This document shows positions 1-7,844 of a DNA stretch of 64,000 bases, in pieces. Within the stretch, counting starts at the first letter, position 1; each line of letters starts with the position of its first letter. The position numbers were made by a program, and so were the translations under genes. Below the pieces are notes generated by a model. The model had not been told where the DNA came from. It did no database searches and saw nothing but the letters and a program-made list of their open reading frames with translations. The DNA comes from Bifidobacterium mellis (GTDB taxonomy: Bacteria; Actinomycetota; Actinomycetes; Actinomycetales; Bifidobacteriaceae): assembly GCF_000967265.1 (NCBI RefSeq), contig NZ_KQ033885.1, forward strand, positions 849,538 through 913,537, written 5' to 3'.

Positions 1-551
1 CAGCCTGCTCATCTTGTTGTTTGGTATGCCTCTGTTGCTTGTAATTCGTCTTGTATGTTTTCTCTGAACTTGAGTGCCCATTGAGGAGGACACCTGTCGG
101 CTTTTGTATCAGCAGAGGAAGCCTGATTGCGTTTGAACCCAGTTGCCTTTGAGGCACGCTTGGGACAATCGACAAACCATATCGCTGTTTGTGGTTTCTG
201 CAGGACTTGATCTAGGCGTACTAAACAGGCAAATCCAAGAATGCTTAACTGTGGGATGTATTGTTCATATTATCATTGCTTCATTATTCTTTATGTTATA
301 GATGCAGCTTGAATGTACATGATCATGGTCTCTGCCTAAATACAATACAGAGATTGGTCTTGGTTCGATCCCTGCAACAAGCCAAGCAAGACTATGCTGA
401 TTGGTCTCGACAAACGATATTGACTGTTGCTATTTGGTGCAGCAATGTCAGCAAGCATTGAGAAATTCTCATGATTCTTTTTAAGGAGTCCAATCAGTTT
501 ATAAAGGCAAGTTCGAGGAATATCCCAAGAAGCCGTTGTTTACTATGAGTC
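1..551. other. Region without a convincing gene
   Basis: No gene can be defended here. Bases 2-67 read as a short hydrophobic plus-strand peptide ending in a stop (about 21 residues, rich in Leu and Val), which could be the last membrane segment of a gene lying left of the window. A 66-residue frame at 261-461 has no recognisable domain and no good ribosome binding site. The rest is AT-richer than the following genes and probably holds the promoter of the glycosyltransferase at 552. Confidence 0.4.
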
Positions 552-1554
552 ATGAATACAACGAATATTCTCGAAAGAAACATCAGTAAACAATCCTATG
601 TGCCCGACAGGCGCTCTTCTGGCAACAGGCAAATCCCACCAAGTGAAGATGATTCGCCTATCTACCATGGCGATCCAGCGCCGGTCGATGCCGATATTGT
701 CATTCCCGTATACAACGAGGAGACCCAGTTGGCTGACTCCGTATCCACCTTATGCAGCTTTCTGGATCGTCACGCCAGAGATCTGACACCCTTTAGCTGG
801 AATGTCGTGATTGCGGACAACGCCAGCACCGATGCCAGTTGGCAGATCGCCAAGTCCCTGTGTGACTGGTGTCCCAATCAGGTATGCGCCTTGCACCTCA
901 CCAGAAAGGGCCGCGGGTACGCCCTGAAACAGGCCTGGCTCAGCTCCAGGGCGGCAGTCGTCGCATATATGGACGTGGATCTATCCACCGACATCGGCTC
1001 TACGGGCAGCCTTATTCTCCCCCCTGCTCCAGGGCGGGGCTGACATCGCCTTCGGCTCGCGTCTTATGCCGCAATCTCAGGTCACCCGCTCCCCCAAACG
1101 TGAATTCATTTCGCGCACCTACAACCTTATGCTCCGCTCATATCTGGCCGTCTCCTTTCATGATGCCCAGTGCGGTTTCAAGGCCATAACTGCCCAAGCC
1201 GCACATGCTCTGCTGCCGCAAGTGAAAGATAACGAGTGGTTCTTCGATACCGAGCTGCTTGTGCGAGCCCAGCAGGCCGGGATGACCATGCTGGAGCTTC
1301 CTGTTCGCTGGGTGGAGGATGCCGGCTCGACGGTCGACATTCCAGACACGGTAAAGAAGGATCTGGAAGGCATGCACCGGGTCAGGGAGGGTATGGATGC
1401 CCGAGCGGTCGAGGGGCTTCGCGTCGACCTGGACTCCCCTGCTGTCCGGGATCAGATACGTCAGCATGAGCTGCGCGGATCTCTCTTGCCTGCAAAAGAG
1501 GAGGATTCGCATTCACCTATGCGGAATCCAGGCGAAGAGACTGCCGCTTGTTGA
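552..1554 (+). pseudogene. GT2 glycosyltransferase, split by a frameshift
   Basis: This is a family 2 glycosyltransferase of the polyprenyl-phosphate sugar synthase kind (dolichyl-phosphate glucose or mannose synthase-like), which loads a sugar from a nucleotide donor onto a lipid carrier at the inner membrane face. The first frame (552-1043) carries IVIPVYNEE near residue 50, VVIADNASTDASW near residue 85 and the donor-binding MDVDLSTD near residue 140. The second frame (from about 994 to 1554) continues without loss as GGADIAFGSRLMP, then FHDAQCGFKA and WFFDTELLVRAQQAG. Dropping one base near 993 restores one reading frame of about 333 residues, so a single-base insertion explains the break. 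It may be a real inactivation or a sequencing error. The intact GT39 gene downstream is the expected partner that would use the lipid-linked sugar. Confidence 0.8.
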
Positions 1555-1605
1555 GCGGCTGGCAGCAAACGAAATCTCATACATAAAGAGCAAACTTCAC
1601 CTATC

Positions 1606-3978
1606 ATGAACGCTTCATTGGCTTCTAACAGCAGCTATGGCTTCTCCCCGCATTCACAGACTTTCAATCCGCCACGATCAACAAGCGTAGACACAGTCGC
1701 TGAGGAGCACACCTCCCGCGCGTATATTCTGCCCCGACGGACTTGTGAAGACTGGATGGCACTGGGAGCCATGCTGCTTGCGGCCTGTGCAATATTCTTC
1801 ATCAACCTTACGGCCTCCGGATATGCCAACGAGTTTTATTCGGCTGCGGCCCAGGCAGGCTCGGTCAGCTGGAAGGCCTTTCTCTGGGGGTCCCTGGACT
1901 CGGGGAACGCCATCACCGTGGACAAGTCGCCGGCAGCCCTTTGGCTGATGGCGCTTTCCGTGCGCATCCTTGGTCTGAATTCCTTTGCCATCCTCCTGCC
2001 GGAAGCGCTGATAGGGGTTGCGACCACCTACCTGCTCTATGCCACCGTGCGTCGTTACTGGGGAAACTGGGCGGGCATCGTCACCGGTTTCATCTTCATG
2101 CTTACTCCGGTAGCCGCGCTCATGTTCCGCTTCAACAACCCCGATGCCTTGCTGGTGCTATTGATGACTGGCGCCACTCATGCGCTCCTCAGATTCCTGG
2201 AGTATGCCAACCATCCTTCTGGCAATCGAAAGCGGACCTGGTGGATGGTCCTGGCCGGTGCTCTGATCGGATTCGGCTTCCTTGCCAAGCAACTACAGGT
2301 GCTGCTCGTACTTCCTGGTTTTGCCCTGCCTTTTCTTCTGGCCTCGCCGACAGGCATGGTTCGTCGCATCCTGGATTCACTCGCTGCCATTGGTTCCATA
2401 ATCGTCACCGCTGGCTGGTGGGTGCTGCTGACGGTCATCGTGCCAGCCAGCGACAGACCTTATATGGGGGGATCCCAGCGAAACTCCTTCCTTGAGCTCA
2501 CTTTTGGCTACAACGGTTTTGGACGCTTGACCGGCAGCGAAGAAGGATCCGTCATACCCGGCCACGGCCATGAGGGAGGCGGCATGCCGGCTGGCGGCGG
2601 TCGTGGTGGTGGCATGTGGGGCCAGACTGGTCTCAATCGTCTGTTCAGCGGCGAGTTCGGTACGCAGATTTCCTGGCTGGCTCCTTTGGCTTTCGCGGGC
2701 ATTGTCATCAGCTTGCTGGTTATCGGCAGAGCTGCCCGTACTGATGTGCGCAGGGCCAGCGTCATTGCTTTCGGAGGTTGGTTGATCGTTACCTGGCTCG
2801 TTTTCAGCTTTATGGCCGGCATTTTCCACCAGTATTACACTGTGGCACTGGCTCCAGCCCTGGCTGCCTTGGTGGCTATCGGCGCATTCAGTCTGTGGAT
2901 CGCCCGGGACAAGCTCTGGGCCAGGATCGTTACGCCGATTCTTATCGTTTTCACGGCCTTCTGGGATTTCAGCCTGGCAGGTCGGTCCCAGTGGCTTCCC
3001 TGGCTGAAGTGGGCCATTCTCATAATCGGTCTCATGGGCGCTCTCGGCTTTGCTCTGGCTGGGCTGTTGCGAATACGACGACTCGCTCTTGCTGCCCTCA
3101 TTCTCTCGGTCATAGGGCTTATGGCTGGCCCTGCTGCATGGACGCTGTACACCGTATCCCAAGGACACATGGGATCGATCGTCCTGGCTGGACCTAGCCT
3201 GAGTTCTGAGAGCATGGGTGGCGGCCCCGGTGGCATGCACGGGGGTGCTCCTGGTGGCGGTCGGCCTGGCGGTGGCCAGCATGGCGGTGGTGAGGCAGGC
3301 GGCATGGCACCTGGCAATATGCAGCAAGGCATACCTGGTGGTGACGGCGGGCCCATGGGCTCATATCAAATGGGCCAAGACCCAATGAATCAGCAGGGTC
3401 AGTCGAGCAAGCAGGGCCAGATGCCTGGCGGCAGTTCGAATAGTCAACAGGCTCCTAGCATGGGTTCTCAAGGACCAGGTCCCATGGGCAAGGATTTCTC
3501 GGGGTCACAAGGGGAATCCAGCACTTCGGGTGTGCCTTCCGTGCCATCACAGCGCAGGGGCAAATCTGGATTCCATGATGGACCAGAAGGAGGAAGGATG
3601 AAGGGAGGAAGTCTGCTTGGTGGAGGCCGGTCCAGTTCCAAGGTCGTCGTCATGCTGGAAAAGTCATCCGACTCCTATCGCTGGGCCGCGGCCACAACAG
3701 GATCCCAGCAGGCGGCGGGCTATCAGCTGGCTTCTCAAAAGCCGGTCATGGCCATTGGCGGGTTCAATGGTTCCGACCCCTACCCCAGCTTGGAACAGTT
3801 CAAGCAGTACGTGAAGGATAAGCAGATTCATTACTACATAGCTGGTGAGATGGGTGGCCATCAGATGGGAGGTTCCGGCACTGCCACGCAAATCTCACAG
3901 TGGGTGGCCAAGCACTATACCGCAACCACGGTTGACGGCGTCACTGTGTATGATCTGAGCCAGCAGCAGGCCAGCTGA
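1606..3978 (+). CDS. ArnT/PMT-like GT39 membrane glycosyltransferase
   Basis: A 790-residue GT-C type integral membrane glycosyltransferase that would take a sugar from a polyprenyl-phosphate carrier and transfer it to an extracytoplasmic acceptor. After a cytoplasmic N-terminus of about 45 residues come many membrane segments. The first outer loop contains GYANEFYSAA and NAITVDKSP, typical of actinobacterial GT39 proteins. Two low-complexity loops stand out: a Gly/His-rich stretch at about residues 305-340 and a very long Gly/Met/Gln/Ser-rich stretch at about 533-678. The C-terminal soluble part (YPSLEQFKQYVKD, then HYYIAGE) is conserved in this group. It lies 51 bases after the broken GT2 gene and was probably co-transcribed with it. 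The acceptor is unknown. Confidence 0.85.
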   Translation: MNASLASNSSYGFSPHSQTFNPPRSTSVDTVAEEHTSRAYILPRRTCEDWMALGAMLLAACAIFFINLTASGYANEFYSAAAQAGSVSWKAFLWGSLDSGNAITVDKSPAALWLMALSVRILGLNSFAILLPEALIGVATTYLLYATVRRYWGNWAGIVTGFIFMLTPVAALMFRFNNPDALLVLLMTGATHALLRFLEYANHPSGNRKRTWWMVLAGALIGFGFLAKQLQVLLVLPGFALPFLLASPTGMVRRILDSLAAIGSIIVTAGWWVLLTVIVPASDRPYMGGSQRNSFLELTFGYNGFGRLTGSEEGSVIPGHGHEGGGMPAGGGRGGGMWGQTGLNRLFSGEFGTQISWLAPLAFAGIVISLLVIGRAARTDVRRASVIAFGGWLIVTWLVFSFMAGIFHQYYTVALAPALAALVAIGAFSLWIARDKLWARIVTPILIVFTAFWDFSLAGRSQWLPWLKWAILIIGLMGALGFALAGLLRIRRLALAALILSVIGLMAGPAAWTLYTVSQGHMGSIVLAGPSLSSESMGGGPGGMHGGAPGGGRPGGGQHGGGEAGGMAPGNMQQGIPGGDGGPMGSYQMGQDPMNQQGQSSKQGQMPGGSSNSQQAPSMGSQGPGPMGKDFSGSQGESSTSGVPSVPSQRRGKSGFHDGPEGGRMKGGSLLGGGRSSSKVVVMLEKSSDSYRWAAATTGSQQAAGYQLASQKPVMAIGGFNGSDPYPSLEQFKQYVKDKQIHYYIAGEMGGHQMGGSGTATQISQWVAKHYTATTVDGVTVYDLSQQQAS

Positions 3979-4341
3979 GCGCAAAGAGGGCCGAACTATC
4001 CAAAAGCCACTCCCTCCGTTTGCGGTTACAGGATAAAGACGAGACGAGCTACTGACTTCTAATCTGTCGGTTGCGAGTAGTTTCCTCGTTTGCGCGTTGA
4101 AAAAGTGCAAAGCAGTTAAGAGCTAAGCAGTGAGTGGATTGGAACTATCCCAGCCCGCTCATTTCTTATTGATCAATACAGGATGGTATTTGTGTCCGAT
4201 TAGAGCAAGACTAGTTATTGCAGACCAAGGCACTTCAGGTCAAACTCAATAGCGTTATTGATTTCATTACGCTGGTCTGCGTTGCATTGGTTTGCATTGC
4301 ACGGTAGTAGATAATACTTACAAATGGAAGGATTTCTAAGT
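3979..4341. other. AT-rich leader-side region of the CRISPR array
   Basis: There is no gene between the GT39 stop and the first CRISPR repeat. The last 200 bases are AT-rich and carry a short direct repetition (TTGCATTGGTTTGCATTGCA at about 4281-4302). By analogy with type I-E loci, whose leader precedes the end that reads GTGTTCCCC, this is the likely leader. No cas1 or cas2 gene, or remnant of one, is seen. Confidence 0.5.
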
Positions 4342-4614
4342 GTGTTCCCCGCATCCGCGGGGATGATCCTCCCGGTCGAAGGTCTCGGGGCCGTCCCAGG
4401 TAGTGTTCCCCGCATCCGCGGGGATGATCCGTGATAGCTCTTCTTTCGGGGCTTGGCTGGCTTGTGTTCCCCGCATCCGCGGGGATGATCCCTCATCGCC
4501 TGGCTCCAAAAAACCATGGTCGTGGTGTTCCCCGCATCCGCGGGGATGATCCCTTTCAAATATGGTAGGAATGAACTGCTGTACAAGTGTTCCCCGCATC
4601 CGCGGGGATGATCC
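4342..4614 (+). CRISPR. Type I-E CRISPR array, 5 repeats and 4 spacers
   Basis: Five identical 28-base repeats begin with GTGTTCCCCGC and end with GGGGATGATCC, at 4342-4369, 4403-4430, 4464-4491, 4525-4552 and 4587-4614. Four spacers of 33, 33, 33 and 34 bases separate them, giving a period of 61-62. The internal CCCCGC/GCGGGG palindrome and the sequence match the Cascade type I-E repeat family. The orientation is taken as plus, with the leader on the left. All repeats are perfect, including the last, so the array is not visibly decaying. No cas genes lie in the window, so it is either orphaned or served by Cas proteins encoded elsewhere. Minus-strand frames across it only reflect the repeats. 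Confidence 0.97.
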
Positions 4615-4707
4615 GCCTTCTGGAATGATCGTCTTCCGAAGGTGTAGTACATATCCAATATATGGACAGATATTGCCAAAGTGACAATTCTCTATCATAA
4701 TTCTCTT

Positions 4708-4724
4708 ATGCACAAATCGTGCAT
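4708..4724. promoter_or_regulatory. Inverted repeat, possible operator
   Basis: ATGCAC and GTGCAT form a perfect 6-base dyad with a 5-base centre, 27 bases upstream of the small ORF that starts at 4751. Its position fits an operator or promoter element. No regulator is identified. Confidence 0.3.
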
Positions 4725-4750
4725 TTTGTTGCGACGGCAAAGGAACCGCC

Positions 4751-4840
4751 ATGACACATATATCTTTGAAACAAAAGCTATTTTCTGACGCGAATGGCTG
4801 GGTTCGTGTTGGCGATGCAGTTGCTGGATGCCTTTTCTGA
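4751..4840 (+). CDS. Possible small ORF (29 residues)
   Basis: An ATG at 4751 follows AAGGA with good spacing and opens a 29-codon frame ending at 4840. Its stop overlaps the next possible start as TGATG, the usual layout for translational coupling. The peptide begins MTHISLKQK and has no recognised family. It could be a leader peptide, or the N-terminal part of one small protein broken from the next frame. Confidence 0.3.
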   Translation: MTHISLKQKLFSDANGWVRVGDAVAGCLF

Positions 4841-5019
4841 TGTCCAATAAACCAATAGATATTGCTGTCAGCTTTTTCGGACTAGCGTTAGTCCTTGCCC
4901 ATATTATATCGTTTGTTACTGATTCACAGTTCTGGGCTTTATGCACTTATCCAGTGGCTTGGGTGGCGATGATTATCTTTATGGCAATAGAACGCCGAGG
5001 GAAACACGATAAAGACTAG
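4840..5019 (+). CDS. Small membrane protein, hypothetical
   Basis: A frame of 59 residues if read from the ATG at 4840 (63 from 4828). It has two hydrophobic stretches, IAVSFFGLALVLAHII and a second ending VAWVAMIIFMAI, followed by a basic tail (ERRGKHDKD), suggesting a two-pass membrane peptide with a cytoplasmic end. It overlaps the preceding tiny ORF by one base and overlaps antisense to the 3' end of the recombinase gene. I do not recognise the family. It lies between the CRISPR array and the recombinase, which suggests accessory DNA. Confidence 0.45.
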   Translation: MSNKPIDIAVSFFGLALVLAHIISFVTDSQFWALCTYPVAWVAMIIFMAIERRGKHDKD

Positions 5020-5652
5020 CGTCATTTGAAGATGCTGAAATATGTGAGTTGGGCGAACTGCCACATGTTTTATAGTTCGCCCTGTTCGCTTTTCCTTATG
5101 TGCTCTAATTCGTGGCCAAAGCACTCCATATACAGTTCCTCTGGATATCCTAAACCGCTGTGCGATCTCGTTGACAGTGACGCTTTTGGACGCGTAGAGC
5201 TGTCGGACCATGGCCTCATCGCTCTTGCTGAGTTTGTGGCGCCGGCCACCAACCCTACCTCTCGACCGGGCAGCCTTCAGACCAGCATTTGTCCGTTCAC
5301 GTATCAGGTCTCTCTCGAACTGAGCCATGGCCGCAAACACATTGAACACCAAGACGCCGCCAGGTGTTGTGGTGTCCATCTGCTCTGTCAGCGACTTGAA
5401 GCCGACCCCCATGTCCTGCAGTCGGTTCATGACATCAACCTGGACACTGCGCCCCAGACGGTCAAGCTTCCACACCACCAGCACATCACCCTCCCGAAGG
5501 ACCTCAACCATCCGATCGAGCTCCGGCCTGCTGGCCTTCGCACCTGAAGCGTGATCCACATACCATCGCTCACACCCTGCAGATTTCAAAGCATCGACCT
5601 GCAGGTCCTCATTCTGGTCCAATGTGCTGACCCGGGCATATCCAATCAGCAT
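4939..5652 (-). CDS. Serine recombinase, resolvase/invertase family
   Basis: A small serine recombinase of the Tn3 resolvase/Hin invertase group, which cuts and rejoins DNA through a serine-phosphodiester intermediate. The N-terminal motif IGYARVSTLDQNEDLQ holds the catalytic Ser about 9 residues in. KLDRLGRSV and FAAMAQFERDLIRERT are the usual core motifs, and a helix-turn-helix (VNEIAQRFRISRGTVYGVL) follows near residue 165. The start at 5652 is preceded by GGGGAGGG; an upstream ATG at 5715 sits inside an inverted repeat and lacks a binding site. At 237 residues it is longer than the usual 180-200. The last 45 residues are not part of the family fold and run antisense over a small plus-strand ORF, so the natural stop may have been lost. 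Confidence 0.9.
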   Translation of the reverse strand: MLIGYARVSTLDQNEDLQVDALKSAGCERWYVDHASGAKASRPELDRMVEVLREGDVLVVWKLDRLGRSVQVDVMNRLQDMGVGFKSLTEQMDTTTPGGVLVFNVFAAMAQFERDLIRERTNAGLKAARSRGRVGGRRHKLSKSDEAMVRQLYASKSVTVNEIAQRFRISRGTVYGVLWPRIRAHKEKRTGRTIKHVAVRPTHIFQHLQMTLVFIVFPSAFYCHKDNHRHPSHWISA

Positions 5653-5697
5653 GAGCACGACCCTCCCCCGCACGAGTTCTCTGTGGCCTCTATCCGC

Positions 5698-5766
5698 AAG
5701 TGTTTCAAAACTCATCCTTCATCAATTAAATATTACATTGATTTTTAGACGAGTTTTGAAACACTT
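5698..5766. repeat. 16-bp perfect inverted repeat beside the recombinase
   Basis: AAGTGTTTCAAAACTC at 5698-5713 and its exact complement GAGTTTTGAAACACTT at 5751-5766 are separated by 37 AT-rich bases, which contain a smaller ATCAAT/ATTGAT dyad. The element begins 46 bases upstream of the recombinase start. This is where resolvase and invertase genes usually carry their recombination (res-like) or autoregulatory site. Function is inferred from position. Confidence 0.6.
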
Positions 5767-6000
5767 AAACAGATGAAACACCTCTCTGGAACCTGCACCT
5801 CACTAATTGTGCCAAAAACGAACCATTCTCAAACGATCATCGGCTAATAAGATTCTGACTACCTCTGTCACATGAATAGGAGGACAAATACTTACAAACA
5901 GCCGATTACAGCATTGCGATACCGATTAGTTGGCCTGGCTTCATAGCTGTAAAGTTTATAGTTATACAAACAGACAATGGGGTGCCGATCAGGGAGTGAA

Positions 6001-7101
6001 ATGTCCGAAAATCCGGGCGGGACAAAGCCCAAACGCAATTGGAGGCGGGTCCTTCTTGCCCTGGCAATAGTACTTGTTCTTGTCATGGCAATCATTCTGC
6101 CTGGGGCTTCCATTTTGGTCTATGAGGACACCTTCGGAAAACGGTATAACACTCCTGGATGGATGCGTTATGCGCTCGCAGACTTTCCCGGCTTGCGCAT
6201 GAAGCGGTGCGTCTTCCGGTCCAAGGACGGTAAGGAACTGGCGGGATATCAGTATTCAAGAAATAATCCGAACCAGCGAGAGGACAAGGCTGAGGGCCTG
6301 GTGGTCATTGCTCATGGTTTCGGCGGCGGCGGACAGAATACCTACATGGATGTTGCTAACTATTTCACCTCCCAGGGCTTCCTGGTCTTCGCCTATGACG
6401 CGACCGGCAATGATGAAAGCGCCGGCAAGTCCGTCAGGGGCCTTCCTCAAGGGGTCGAGGATCTTGACCAAGCTCTTCGTTTCGTGGAGGGTGAGCAATC
6501 ATATAAGGGCCTTCCTCTTTTCCTGTTCGGGCAGAGCTGGGGAGGCTATGCGGTCGGCGCTGTTCTCAACCTTCACTCAGAGGTCAAGGCTGCAGTCATG
6601 GTTTCTGGATTCAATCGTTCGATCGATATGATGCGTCAGCCCGGCAGAAAAATCGCTGGCCCTGCCGTCTCGCTTATCCTGCCCTGCCTGGGCTTATATG
6701 AGCATGTAAAGTTCGGGAAGTTTGCGGGCTATACCGCTTTGGATGGCTTGAAGAAATCCAAGGCGGGAATTTTCATCACTCAGAGCCGTGACGATCAGGT
6801 GGTACCGGTCAGATATAGTTATGACCTCTTCCATGAGACATTTCAGTCCAACCCACGATTCCGTTTTCGTGAATACCAGGATCGCGGGCACGCCTATGTC
6901 TACTATTCCCAGGACTCAGTACAATACCGCAAGCAATTCGACCAGGAATACAAGGAACACATGAGACGACTGGGTCAAAAGCCTTCTAACGAAAGCTATA
7001 ACGCATATTCGGCCAAGCATTTCGACAAGTCGAGGGGCTTCGAGCTGGATGTGCCGTTGATGAACCAAATGGCGGACTTCTATCGCCAATATATGGATTA
7101 A
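6001..7101 (+). CDS. Alpha/beta hydrolase, membrane-anchored
   Basis: A 366-residue serine hydrolase with one N-terminal membrane segment (LLALAIVLVLVMAIILPGA), so it is anchored with the enzyme domain outside or at the membrane face. The oxyanion region is AHGFGGGGQ, the nucleophile elbow is GQSWGG with Ser near residue 179, the acid is in SRDDQVVPV near residue 264, and the histidine is in DRGHAYVYY near residue 297. The start at 6001 follows AGGGAG; a longer frame from 5977 lacks a site. The substrate is unknown; esterase, lipase or peptidase activity are all possible. It stands alone between the recombinase and the response-regulator operon. Confidence 0.85.
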   Translation: MSENPGGTKPKRNWRRVLLALAIVLVLVMAIILPGASILVYEDTFGKRYNTPGWMRYALADFPGLRMKRCVFRSKDGKELAGYQYSRNNPNQREDKAEGLVVIAHGFGGGGQNTYMDVANYFTSQGFLVFAYDATGNDESAGKSVRGLPQGVEDLDQALRFVEGEQSYKGLPLFLFGQSWGGYAVGAVLNLHSEVKAAVMVSGFNRSIDMMRQPGRKIAGPAVSLILPCLGLYEHVKFGKFAGYTALDGLKKSKAGIFITQSRDDQVVPVRYSYDLFHETFQSNPRFRFREYQDRGHAYVYYSQDSVQYRKQFDQEYKEHMRRLGQKPSNESYNAYSAKHFDKSRGFELDVPLMNQMADFYRQYMD

Positions 7102-7169
7102 GCCGTAAAGATACAGCCGGATGCAGCCCTCTTCCATCTACGGATAAGCCCGCTTGCATTCAGTGCTAT

Positions 7170-7844
7170 TCAGTGGTTTGCAATGTTGGCCTGATACCAA
7201 AGGACGGCGATGTTGATCCGGTCCCTGACTTTGAGTTTTGCCAGTATGCGGCTGACGGTCTTTTTGACCGAGTCAGGCTGCAGCTGGAGGCGCTCGGCAA
7301 TCTCCGCATTCGTCAGGCCTTGGCTGACCAGCGAAGCGACCTCAAGCTCGCGTTTGCCCAGCTGGGCGAATTTAAGGCGAGCCTCAGATTCATCATTGGC
7401 TTTTGGCCTTGGAACTCCTTTCCTGATTACTTCGGCCGTGATGCGCGGCGTAAGAATGGCATCGCCTGCATGCACCGCATGGATGGCTCTATTCAGATCG
7501 GCTGTCTTGACATCCTTGAGCAAGAAGCCGGAGGCGCCTGCCCCTAAGGCTGTGAAGGCATAGTCGTCCTCGTCGTAGGTGGTCAGAATAAGAATGCTCA
7601 TTTCAGGGTGGAGCTTTTTGATACGGCTGGTGGCATCCAGCCCGTCCATGACCGGCATTCGCACATCCATCAGAATCACATCGGGCAGGGGTTGCTGATT
7701 TCCGGCGGCTGTTGCCAGTTTTCCCAAAGCTTCTTGGCCGTTGGCCGCCTGTGCTACGACATGCAAGGTTGGATCCTTGGCGACCATGAGTGCCAGTCCC
7801 ATGCGGGTCGGGCGCTGGTCGTCGACGATCATGACAAGGATCAT
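7170..7844 (-). CDS. NarL/LuxR-type response regulator
   Basis: A 224-residue two-component response regulator. The receiver domain (residues 1-120) has the acidic pair VDDQ at 8-9, the phospho-acceptor Asp60 in ILMDVRMP, and the switch Lys in FLLKDV. The C-terminal LuxR helix-turn-helix reads LTNAEIAERLQLQPDSVKKTVSRI. Its first codons overlap the end of the histidine kinase gene by 4 bases (ATGA), so the two are co-translated. It is the last gene of an ABC exporter-sensor operon on this strand and probably controls it. A perfect palindrome at 11945-11962 upstream of the operon is a candidate binding site. Confidence 0.93.
   Translation of the reverse strand: MILVMIVDDQRPTRMGLALMVAKDPTLHVVAQAANGQEALGKLATAAGNQQPLPDVILMDVRMPVMDGLDATSRIKKLHPEMSILILTTYDEDDYAFTALGAGASGFLLKDVKTADLNRAIHAVHAGDAILTPRITAEVIRKGVPRPKANDESEARLKFAQLGKRELEVASLVSQGLTNAEIAERLQLQPDSVKKTVSRILAKLKVRDRINIAVLWYQANIANH

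Noticed and set aside
4215-4752. Minus-strand frames with repeated DHPRGCGEH-like peptides
   Set aside because: They are translations of the CRISPR repeats, not proteins.
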